Notes under the pieces: generated by a model
The model's database searches: none
The model's input: the letters and a program-made list of their open reading frames with translations, nothing else
Told to the model about the DNA's origin: nothing
Shown here: positions 1 through 5,914 of the stretch, in pieces
Layout of the letters: every line of letters begins with the position of its first letter
Numbering within the stretch: position 1 is the first letter of the stretch
Assembly: GCA_002401225.1 (NCBI GenBank)
Contig: NVSM01000003.1
Location: 32,113-40,769, forward strand
Reading direction: 5' to 3'
Source: a bacterium
GTDB taxonomy: Bacteria > Planctomycetota > Phycisphaerae > Phycisphaerales > UBA1924
DNA: 8,657 nucleotides
Translations under genes and position numbers: made by a program

Positions 1-163
1 CGAAGAGTAAATCAACCGCTTTATTCGTAAGTTCAGCAGCAAGCTGTTGGTTTCGTACGCCGGTCGTGGTGTTTCTATCTCGCTGCTGGCTCGATGCGCA
101 CCCTTGCTGCATCACCATCGAAAGAACCAGAACACAAGATATCATTATTTCATACATACGCAT
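1..163 (-). CDS. Putative lipoprotein, N-terminal 54 residues (3' end outside window)
   Basis: Unrecognised gene at the end of the T2SS operon, cut by the window edge after 54 codons. The start ATG at 163 lies 4 nt after the gspM stop, with GGAG at 173-176, 9 nt upstream. A second in-frame ATG at 157 is possible. The N-terminus MRMYEIMISCVLVLSMVMQQG|CASSQQ looks like a lipoprotein signal. A hydrophobic stretch (6-18) leads to Gly21-Cys22 followed by Ala-Ser-Ser. The -3 and -4 positions (Gln, Met) are not a textbook lipobox, so lipidation is likely rather than sure. After a polar linker the frame ends in QQLAAELTNKAVDLLF, an amphipathic helix of the kind that begins tetratricopeptide repeats. 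That reading is a guess from 16 residues. In classical operons this slot may hold gspN or a pilotin; a lipoprotein pilotin or TPR partner of GspD is one possibility that cannot be tested here. Confidence 0.62.
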   Translation of the reverse strand, partial: MRMYEIMISCVLVLSMVMQQGCASSQQRDRNTTTGVRNQQLAAELTNKAVDLLF

Positions 164-167
164 CGTG

Positions 168-704
168 CTACGCTCCGCTTCCATGATAGACCGCAACGCA
201 ATCGAGTTGCAGCGTGTACTGATTTGAGTTGGATTTCTGGTCATGGATCAACTCGATATGATTGGGTATCCAAATATGCTGTTCGTCTCGCCAGTAAACC
301 AAGACTTGCCCGATTTGCTGAACGCTCAGATTCGGAATTCGGATCGAAATCTCTTGCTCACGCAGTCCGTTTCCAATGCTCGCACTCCCTTGGCCTTGTT
401 GTCGATATTCACGATCTGCTTGCACGGTCACTTGGAATCTTGGCTTTGGTGAAATCTCCGCAAACTCGATCGCTTGAGCGATCTTGGTTTCGACATCTTG
501 TTGGGGTTTGGTGCCATGGAGTGTGTCTTGCTTTGCATTGGAGAGGGCCTGGTATTCGCTGATGCTTTGTGAAGTTCGATCTCGCCGACTGATTGAATCG
601 TTGAGTGCTTGCTGACTGCTCCGGAGTTGACTGATAGCAAAGCCCATCCCAAACACTGCGATCACGAGGCACACAACGATTGATTTATTCCATGACCAAC
701 TCAT
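168..704 (-). CDS. gspM: GspM-like inner-membrane platform protein
   Basis: Bitopic inner-membrane protein of 178 aa that would pair with GspL. A short N-terminus (MSWSWNKS) precedes a membrane helix at about 9-27 (IVVCLVIAVFGMGFAIS). A charged, probably coiled stalk (28-62) follows. The periplasmic C-terminal domain has the GspM/PilO ferredoxin-like pattern: REQEISIRIPNLSVQQIGQVL (from about 114), IWIPNHIELIHD (about 144-155) and QYTLQLDCVAVY (about 162-173). Length and topology fit GspM (about 160-180 aa). Sequence conservation in this family is weak, so position directly after gspL is a large part of the case. The ATG at 704 overlaps the gspL stop (ATGA). Its Shine-Dalgarno GAGGAG lies in a perfect 6-bp inverted repeat. 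The stop TAG (170-168) is followed 4 nt later by the next start. Confidence 0.78.
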   Translation of the reverse strand: MSWSWNKSIVVCLVIAVFGMGFAISQLRSSQQALNDSISRRDRTSQSISEYQALSNAKQDTLHGTKPQQDVETKIAQAIEFAEISPKPRFQVTVQADREYRQQGQGSASIGNGLREQEISIRIPNLSVQQIGQVLVYWRDEQHIWIPNHIELIHDQKSNSNQYTLQLDCVAVYHGSGA

Positions 705-1552
705 GAGGAATGCTCCTCAATGGCCTTGTGTGATAGTGTCATGCTCAGGTCGACCTGATCTGATCGAGGTGTCATGGATCGGTGTTTGATCTCCCATTCT
801 GGGAGTTGATCGAGATGCTGAATCACCTGGCCTGCAAGTTCATTGTCTTGCACAGAGAGTTCCACACGAATCGTCTCCGCACTCATAATCAGTGATCGTA
901 CTTGGATATCTACCTCAACTGGCCATTGCTCAAAGATACTTGCCAAATCAGCGACTAAGTCCTGCTGTGAAAGCTGGACTGCACCGGTTCGTGTTGCCCG
1001 AGCTTGATTGAGTAACGCTGCGAATCGAATGGCGTTAGGCAGTGTGTTCGGGCCGGTCGATCGTGGCAAGACCTTATCATACATCTCAGCAACTTGCTCA
1101 TCCACTATAGCCTGTTGTGATTCAATGGCATTGATTCTCCGGTTTACCCCAAACACGACCATCAGCATCGACGCGATCGAAGCAAAGCAGATCATCTTCG
1201 CTGATACACGATCCCGATTCAGTGATGAGGTTGGCCGCATTGAACCGGTGAGAAGATTGAGTTGTCGCCGTTGGTTATTGGTGATTTGAACACCCAGCCA
1301 CTCTGGAACTGATTGAGGAATGAGCATTTCTGTCTTCGATCGGAATCCTTGCACAGTCTTCCGGTCACACGCACACCCAACGACCTTGCCATCAATCGGC
1401 CTTGAAAACACGACCTGCATTTCATCGACTGGTTGCGGCAGAACAGCCTCGAACGCATAGAGCAATTCAAGTTGGGCATCTTTCCCGTTTCCCGATGGCG
1501 CATCGAGCAACGCAAAGGCACACGCACTAGATGGAAGTTCATGGATGCGCAT
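701..1552 (-). CDS. gspL: GspL-like inner-membrane platform protein, short form
   Basis: Bitopic inner-membrane protein of 283 aa that would link the ATPase GspE to the periplasmic platform. The cytoplasmic part is residues 1-118. It ends with LNLLTGSMRP (98-107), which matches the 'NL-x-x-G' segment just before the membrane helix in GspL. The membrane helix spans about 119-136 (KMICFASIASMLMVVFGV). A helical or coiled stalk follows (138-160), then a periplasmic ferredoxin-like domain (about 195-275: LVADLASIFEQWP, IRVELSVQDNELAGQVIQHL, VDLSMTLSHK). Typical GspL has about 400 aa with a roughly 240-residue actin-like cytoplasmic domain, so about half of that domain is missing here. The ATG at 1552 overlaps the gspC-like stop (TAATG), with GGAGG at 1563-1567, 10 nt upstream. 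Operon position before gspM supports the assignment. Confidence 0.82.
   Translation of the reverse strand: MRIHELPSSACAFALLDAPSGNGKDAQLELLYAFEAVLPQPVDEMQVVFSRPIDGKVVGCACDRKTVQGFRSKTEMLIPQSVPEWLGVQITNNQRRQLNLLTGSMRPTSSLNRDRVSAKMICFASIASMLMVVFGVNRRINAIESQQAIVDEQVAEMYDKVLPRSTGPNTLPNAIRFAALLNQARATRTGAVQLSQQDLVADLASIFEQWPVEVDIQVRSLIMSAETIRVELSVQDNELAGQVIQHLDQLPEWEIKHRSMTPRSDQVDLSMTLSHKAIEEHSS
704..719 (-). promoter_or_regulatory. Inverted repeat covering the Shine-Dalgarno of gspM
   Basis: The minus strand reads TGAGGA-GCAT-TCCTCA, a perfect 6-bp stem with a 4-nt loop. It includes the GAGGAG Shine-Dalgarno in the 5' arm, and the A of the gspM ATG is the last base of the 3' arm. If it folds in the mRNA, it would hide the ribosome binding site until ribosomes finishing gspL open it, giving tight coupling of L and M. 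Formation is inferred from sequence only, and a short stem like this can occur by chance. Confidence 0.4.
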
Positions 1553-2043
1553 TAGCCCGCATCCTCCGCATCGAGTGAAAGCGTGATTGTCTTCTTGCCC
1601 GCCGTCATCAGCACCGAATCCGAATCTATCTCCGATATAGTGTAGCCTCTGATCGATTGTCCAAGTAATAGTGTGTGGATGCTGTCATCTTGCGAGTCGT
1701 AGATCACACTGTACTTCTGAGTTGATCCTGAGTCATCTTGAGATGCTGATATCGCGAGCAATTCAAAGGACACCCGAGTTTGCTGGCGAGGTTTAAGAAT
1801 AGTTCTTTGAGCTGTTGGCGGTGGTGAATACCAAAGCATGAGATCAAAGGCATCGGCAGAAACAACCAACTGTTCGGTATCGATGCTCGGTGCTGCGTTA
1901 CCATCCGAAGCAACAGGCTTCACATCAGAAATCTCTGCATGAATCGGCATCAATCCCCAAACCAATGCACACACCATCGCTGCTGCTGCAACAGTGCGAA
2001 CAGCTTGGTGTACTCGGTTTTCAGTATCAGGATTAATCATCAT
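1552..2043 (-). CDS. gspC: GspC-like inner-membrane protein with HR domain, no PDZ
   Basis: Bitopic inner-membrane protein, 163 aa from the ATG at 2043 (a second ATG follows directly at 2040). A short basic cytoplasmic end leads into a membrane segment (about 17-34), a Ser/Pro/Ala-rich linker, and a compact domain at about 90-156. That domain reads FELLAISAS, KYSVIYDSQ, HTLLLGQSIRGYTISEIDSD and SVLMTAGKKTITLSLD. The pattern 'vGd.i.gy.v..I..d.V.l..g....l.l' is that of the GspC homology region (HR), which in known systems binds the GspD N0 domain. The PilP family shares this fold and is the main alternative. The PDZ or coiled-coil C-terminus of classical GspC (about 270-300 aa) is absent. The frame is open up to 2133, but that would add about 30 non-hydrophobic residues overlapping gspK, so I prefer the MM start, which overlaps gspK by 8-11 nt. 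Its place between gspK and gspL is unusual. Confidence 0.74.
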   Translation of the reverse strand: MMINPDTENRVHQAVRTVAAAAMVCALVWGLMPIHAEISDVKPVASDGNAAPSIDTEQLVVSADAFDLMLWYSPPPTAQRTILKPRQQTRVSFELLAISASQDDSGSTQKYSVIYDSQDDSIHTLLLGQSIRGYTISEIDSDSVLMTAGKKTITLSLDAEDAG

Positions 2044-2851
2044 CAATACCCACTCGCTGCACCAGTCTCCAATGCCCGCCTTGGTTTGAATATACGCACC
2101 AACTTGATCGATGGACTGTGCCAATCCACACATCGACCCTGAAAGACCATACCCGGCTGATGCTCACAAGTCGCACCGAAACTTGCCTTGCATCTTGAGC
2201 ACTGAGCGTAAATATCGCGAGTTCGCCCTGGGCACGCTTTTCAAAGATGCCGCTGGGGTCACCAAGATTGAATGTCTGAAAGATATTTTCGATGAGTTGA
2301 ACGGGAGCGGTATTGATGTTGATGACAGCCCCTGAGCGTGACCGGGTTGTACCCGATCGTGTTGGCCAAGGATTATGGGTAGCGAAGAGACCGCCGATCG
2401 CTGCTGGATGTTCACGGGAAGGGAAAACTGTCGGTTGTGAGGTGCTCAGGTCTAAGCCTGGGTGTCTCGCATTCTGCCAAGCAGTTTCAATATCACTACC
2501 CAAGTTGATTCTCAACTCATCAGCATTGCGTGGAATCATCCCGTACTGATCCCATGCTGTGATCCTGATCCGCACGGCTTGATCTCCAAGCATGATCTCG
2601 TCGTCAGAAACATGGATCATCGGAGCAGAAATCGTGGGATCAACCACCGCAGATGAAGCTTGCTCTTCAAGCCATGCCCGGATAGGCATATCAGCAATAC
2701 GAAAGATATCCTGTGTATAGCTCGTATCGTCGGCACGCATCTCGATCAGACGATCGGTGGTCTGCACCCGTGCGATGATCGTGATACCTGCAATGAGCAC
2801 CGTCATCGTCATCAAAGCGATCAGCATGGCCACACCGCGTCGAGTGTTCAT
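2033..2851 (-). CDS. gspK: Minor pseudopilin GspK
   Basis: Large minor pseudopilin, 272 aa, somewhat shorter than the roughly 310-330 aa of proteobacterial GspK. It caps the pseudopilus with GspI and GspJ. The leader MNTRRG precedes G6|VAMLIALMTMTVL. Mature position 5 is Ile, not Glu, and lack of Glu5 is the usual mark of GspK. The helix spans about 7-29. DQYGMIPRNA (101-110) corresponds to the family's conserved D-x-x-G-x-x-x-x-N segment after the first beta unit. VININTAP (176-183) is the hallmark motif of the GspK alpha domain, and the C-terminal half ends with WRLVQRVGIDDD. The ATG at 2851 overlaps the gspJ stop and is preceded at 7 nt by a full AGGAGG, the strongest ribosome binding site I found in the window. 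The stop is TAA at 2035-2033, inside the start of the next gene. Confidence 0.89.
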   Translation of the reverse strand: MNTRRGVAMLIALMTMTVLIAGITIIARVQTTDRLIEMRADDTSYTQDIFRIADMPIRAWLEEQASSAVVDPTISAPMIHVSDDEIMLGDQAVRIRITAWDQYGMIPRNADELRINLGSDIETAWQNARHPGLDLSTSQPTVFPSREHPAAIGGLFATHNPWPTRSGTTRSRSGAVININTAPVQLIENIFQTFNLGDPSGIFEKRAQGELAIFTLSAQDARQVSVRLVSISRVWSFRVDVWIGTVHRSSWCVYSNQGGHWRLVQRVGIDDD

Positions 2852-3366
2852 TGCACATCCTCCTGATCAAGGATGTATGTGCGACTCGCTTCTCGCCCAT
2901 CATTGGCGACCAAGAAAACGGTAAGAATCGGCATCGCTCGCTCTTCCGATGGCAGCATCAACTCACAGACGAACGCCTGGGTCTCACCAATCAAAGCGGA
3001 TTGATTAACTTGCCTTCGTTGCCCTTGATATTGACGATGAAGTTCACTCGAACCTTCATCAAAGCTGTACTGTTGCGTGCTAAGACCTTCATGGTCGCGT
3101 GCTCGTATACGAAGGATGTTGTCTGCCACAACGATCCTTGGCGCATTAGATCGCCCTCCTGTATCAAGCCGATCAACCGTGAGCACATCTTGCCCGATCA
3201 GATCAAGCACCGCAACTGATGCTCGATGCCAACTCGCCTGCGATGTCAATCTGGATTGCGAACTGAGCACTGTCGTCATCCATGAAACAGACACCACAGA
3301 TAGAATGGTGAGCAGACTGAGTGTCGCTAAGAGCTCGATGAGCGTGATGCCCCGGCGTGTATTCAT
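2848..3366 (-). CDS. gspJ: Minor pseudopilin, GspJ type
   Basis: Prepilin-like protein of 172 aa. The leader MNTRRG is followed by the cleavage site G6|ITLIELL with Glu at mature +5. The hydrophobic helix spans about 7-29. The soluble domain includes LDLIGQDVLTVDRL (about 54-67), which resembles the helix after the stalk in GspJ, then a beta-rich region (RIVVADNILRIRARD, YSFDEGSSELHRQYQG) typical of GspJ. The C-terminal part ends TYILDQEDVQ. Size, position before gspK and domain style support GspJ, the partner that binds GspI and GspK at the pseudopilus tip. The start overlaps the gspI stop by ATGA, and the stop overlaps gspK by ATGA. Confidence 0.83.
   Translation of the reverse strand: MNTRRGITLIELLATLSLLTILSVVSVSWMTTVLSSQSRLTSQASWHRASVAVLDLIGQDVLTVDRLDTGGRSNAPRIVVADNILRIRARDHEGLSTQQYSFDEGSSELHRQYQGQRRQVNQSALIGETQAFVCELMLPSEERAMPILTVFLVANDGREASRTYILDQEDVQ
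2859..2864 (-). promoter_or_regulatory. Ribosome binding site of gspK
   Basis: The minus strand reads AGGAGG, a full Shine-Dalgarno sequence, 7 nt before the gspK ATG (2851-2849). It lies inside the end of gspJ and confirms the gspK start. A second ATG directly after the AGGAGG is out of frame and too close to be used. Confidence 0.8.
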
Positions 3367-3743
3367 GGCCCCACCGCCTGATCATCTTGTTTCCCAGACA
3401 GATCAGCCTCAGGCACATAAGCCCAGCGAAGGATGGTGTGTGTGCCATTCGTGATCGTTATCCATTGGCCATGGAGCTTTGTATCTACTTTGGATGCTGA
3501 TTCACATGTGGCACCAAGGGGAAAGACCATTTTTTGAATCTGGTCGAGCGTGAGAGCGTCAGGCTCGGAGAGTTGAAGCTTGTATATCTCTTCATCAACA
3601 CTTGCAGCAAACTCCGTGAGATTCCCTAACACCGTTGTTGAAGGAACAGATCGCATGTACGGCACACACACCGTCACCACCAATGAAAGCAGTACCACCG
3701 CAAAGAGGACTTCAAGTAAGGTGAATGCGTGATGCAATCTCAT
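3363..3743 (-). CDS. gspI: Minor pseudopilin, GspI type
   Basis: Short prepilin-like protein of 126 aa. The leader is only six residues, MRLHHA, and the cleavage site reads A6|FTLLEVL, so the -1 residue is Ala instead of Gly. Glu at mature +5 and Pro at mature +22 (VCVPYM) are present. The membrane helix spans about 7-29. The soluble part is small, as expected for GspI, which with J and K forms the tip of the pseudopilus. Two Cys occur, one in the helix (VCVP) and one at ATCESA. The identity rests on length and on position between gspH and gspJ. The ATG at 3743 overlaps the gspH stop (ATGA), with GAGG at 3751-3754, 7 nt upstream. Confidence 0.77.
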   Translation of the reverse strand: MRLHHAFTLLEVLFAVVLLSLVVTVCVPYMRSVPSTTVLGNLTEFAASVDEEIYKLQLSEPDALTLDQIQKMVFPLGATCESASKVDTKLHGQWITITNGTHTILRWAYVPEADLSGKQDDQAVGP

Positions 3744-4225
3744 GGCCGCACCTCACGCATAACTTCATGCCACCCAGTAAGTCCATTGAATGCTATCTGG
3801 CTGGTGTCTTCATCCATTGTGAGTGTGAATTGATAATTCTCTGTTTGACCAAGGCGATTAAATATGGTCGCCGTATGGCCTTGGTCTACACCCTGCTCAA
3901 TGTTCAACACGACAAAGTTTGGTATGTTGATCACTTGGACTGACTCGATATTCTCATCAACCACAAAGAGTTCGATCTGATGATGAGTTTCGTCGTATTC
4001 AAAGTAGCACATCCGGTGCTTCCCTGATAACACCCGTGCCCGAGCATCGAGATCGATCAAATCAGCAATCATCTTGTCTGTCTGCGTTCGCTTCGTTGTG
4101 CCCGCAAGGTTTGGAGCAATGGATGCAGCAATCAATCCCATCAGCACCAAGGCCACAAGCATTTCAACAAGGGTAAAGCCCGAACGCCTGCTCAGGTACC
4201 AAGATGTACGATTCAGCACGCTCAT
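3740..4225 (-). CDS. gspH: Minor pseudopilin, GspH type
   Basis: Prepilin-like protein of 161 aa. The leader is 16 residues (MSVLNRTSWYLSRRSG), with cleavage expected at G16|FTLVE. Glu is at mature +5 and Pro at +22 (SIAPNL). A single hydrophobic helix (about 17-38) precedes a soluble beta-rich domain. By position after gspG and by length it corresponds to GspH, a minor pseudopilin that joins the pseudopilus between the tip complex and GspG. The soluble domain (for example MCYFEYDETHHQIELFVVDE, split across residues about 97-116) has the hydrophobic alternation of GspH proteins but no diagnostic motif I can name, so the letter H rests largely on gene order. The start ATG at 4225 lies 1 nt after the gspG stop, the only junction among D to L without overlap. 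Confidence 0.84.
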   Translation of the reverse strand: MSVLNRTSWYLSRRSGFTLVEMLVALVLMGLIAASIAPNLAGTTKRTQTDKMIADLIDLDARARVLSGKHRMCYFEYDETHHQIELFVVDENIESVQVINIPNFVVLNIEQGVDQGHTATIFNRLGQTENYQFTLTMDEDTSQIAFNGLTGWHEVMREVRP

Positions 4226-4226
4226 C

Positions 4227-4676
4227 TCAATCTCGCAAATGCAATGAACTCAGATCTGCATTCTCTTCTGTACCGCCGGGTTGGCCGTCAGCCCCATAGG
4301 ACACGATTTCATATGGATGTCCGTCCGGCCCAGGCACAATGATATAAAATGAGTTGTTCCATGAATCGATCAGTTGGTCGGGCTTGAGAAAATACGCCGA
4401 AGACGGAGTTGTCTCAGGGGTGGTCAAGACCATAAGCCCCTTATCCGAAGGCGGCCAAACACTCTTCTGCGTGTAGTACGCCTGCACCTGCGCATCAATG
4501 ATCCCTATTTGTGATTTGGTGAGTTCGCGTTTGCTCTGATTGAACTTCCCCGCGATCCCCACGGTAAACACCCCGGCCACCAGCCCAAGGATCACCAGCA
4601 CCGCAAGGAGTTCGACAAAGGTCATCGCTCGGCGAGCCGAGTACGATCTAAAGTTTGGTTTCGTTTGATCAATCAT
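4227..4676 (-). CDS. gspG: Major pseudopilin GspG
   Basis: Main subunit of the T2SS pseudopilus, 149 aa. A 17-residue basic leader is followed by the class III signal site A17|MTFVE, with Glu at mature +5, and a hydrophobic helix (residues 18-42). The globular part follows the GspG pattern closely: KSQIGIIDAQVQAYY (54-68), WPPSDKGL (74-81), DSWNNSF (104-110), PGPDGHPYEIVSYGADGQPGG (first half 115-126, GADGQPGG 128-135) and ENADLSSL (138-145). D130 and D141 fall in the acidic C-terminal loop that binds Ca2+ in the family. Two features are odd. Ala rather than Gly precedes the cleavage site, and mature position 22 is Val where GspG usually has Pro. The ATG at 4676 overlaps the gspF stop (ATGA) and has AGGAG at 4685-4689, 8 nt upstream. 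As the major pseudopilin it would be expected to be the most abundant product of the operon. Confidence 0.96.
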   Translation of the reverse strand: MIDQTKPNFRSYSARRAMTFVELLAVLVILGLVAGVFTVGIAGKFNQSKRELTKSQIGIIDAQVQAYYTQKSVWPPSDKGLMVLTTPETTPSSAYFLKPDQLIDSWNNSFYIIVPGPDGHPYEIVSYGADGQPGGTEENADLSSLHLRD

Positions 4677-5914
4677 CCCACAATCTCCTGCAATCGAATC
4701 AGCGGCAATACCGCCGCCATCACCACCGTGCCAACCAATACGGCTAACAAAACAATCGCTGCCGGCTCAATCATGGCTGCAAACCGATCGAGTAATCGCC
4801 GAGCACTCCGCAGGTCACGGTTCCCGATACGATCCAGAGTTCGGCTCAGTTCCCCGGCAGCCTCGCCAGCGGTCATCAGTTGACGATGCTCTTCGCTAAA
4901 CCAGACCGGGTCTTCAAATATACACGATACCGGGTGACCCTGTTCAATCTGCGATGCTGCTGTTTCAAATGCACCGGCGAGCATGCCTCCAAGGAAGCCT
5001 CTCATCGTCGGAGCAACCACACGCAAGGCATCGACTAGCGTCACGCCTGTTTCGAGCAACTCTGAAAGCGACAGCATCGCTTCGGAAGTCCGAATGCGAA
5101 GGAATACGCGTGGGATGAGTTTGGCAATCACACTCGGTATCTGACCGCTTGATCGCTTGCGAAGTACACCTATCCCAAAGCCACTTGCCATCAGAAGCCC
5201 CAGAAAGCTCAAGATAATCCAGAATCCATAGTGCCACGCAGCTTGCCCTATCGCCATCACCCACATGGACAATCTCGGCGGGTCGATATCTGCATCGAGC
5301 AGGATTCCGACAAGTTCCGGGAGCGTTTTTACACTTAGAAAAATGGTCACACCGACGCCAATCACAGTGACCAGCAACGGATAAGCCAGTGCCCCGGTGA
5401 TCTTCGATGAAAGCTCACCCGAGCGTGACTGGCGATCAGCAAGCCGATGTAAAATCGCACTCATCTCACCGGATTGTTGCCCAGCGTTGATCATTGCGAT
5501 CTCTGCATCATCAAACCATGACTGATGCTCACCCATCGCATCACCCAACGAAGTGCCAGAATGAATCGAATCCGCCAATGTATGCGTCAGCGTAGATATC
5601 TGTCGACGGCCCGATCCTGACGAAGCCATTGTCCGCAATGTCTTGGCCATCGGAATGCCTGCATCGAGTAATGTGGCCATGCTATCGTAGAGATCAGCCT
5701 TCAGGTGAATCCGGCGAGATCGGAGATGCCGTTGCATCAACCGGGTCAAGCCTGAATGCCCCGTCAATGTTTTTCGGATCGGCTTGATCTGGATCGGACG
5801 AAGCCCTGCCTTGCGCAAAGCTGAACGCGCAGCCGTATCGGTATCGGCCTGAATAATGCTCGACACAACTTCAAGCGTGTTGGGATCACGAGCTTTGTAT
5901 CGCCATGAACTCAC
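4673..5914 (-). CDS. gspF: Type II secretion inner-membrane platform protein GspF
   Basis: Polytopic inner-membrane protein of the T2SS assembly platform, thought to couple GspE ATP hydrolysis to pseudopilin insertion. It has 413 aa, the usual GspF length. The N-terminal cytoplasmic segment (SSWRYKARDP..., to about 45) matches the family start. Two repeated T2SSF helical domains follow, at about 74-197 (with LLDAGIPMAKTL, NAGQQSGEMSAIL and ALAYPLLV) and about 275-404 (with LLETGVTLVDAL, TAGEAAGELSRTL and IEPAAIVLLAVLVG). Three membrane segments are visible at about 178-197, 229-250 and 383-404. The start is GTG at 5914 in a GTGA overlap with the gspE stop. A GGAGG Shine-Dalgarno 7 nt upstream supports this non-ATG start. 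The stop overlaps gspG by ATGA. Confidence 0.97.
   Translation of the reverse strand: MSSWRYKARDPNTLEVVSSIIQADTDTAARSALRKAGLRPIQIKPIRKTLTGHSGLTRLMQRHLRSRRIHLKADLYDSMATLLDAGIPMAKTLRTMASSGSGRRQISTLTHTLADSIHSGTSLGDAMGEHQSWFDDAEIAMINAGQQSGEMSAILHRLADRQSRSGELSSKITGALAYPLLVTVIGVGVTIFLSVKTLPELVGILLDADIDPPRLSMWVMAIGQAAWHYGFWIILSFLGLLMASGFGIGVLRKRSSGQIPSVIAKLIPRVFLRIRTSEAMLSLSELLETGVTLVDALRVVAPTMRGFLGGMLAGAFETAASQIEQGHPVSCIFEDPVWFSEEHRQLMTAGEAAGELSRTLDRIGNRDLRSARRLLDRFAAMIEPAAIVLLAVLVGTVVMAAVLPLIRLQEIVG

Noticed and set aside
47..562. 171-aa open frame on the plus strand opposite gspM
   Set aside because: Arg/His/Ser-rich translation without any domain pattern, lying fully antisense to a gene with good GspM features; a shadow frame.
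2044..2133. Upstream extension of the gspC-like gene to an ATG at 2133
   Set aside because: It would overlap gspK by about 100 nt and add 30 residues before the signal-anchor. The double ATG at 2043/2040 fits the compact operon style better.
2851..3219. 122-aa open frame on the plus strand opposite gspJ
   Set aside because: Antisense to a gene with a clear prepilin leader; no recognisable domain.
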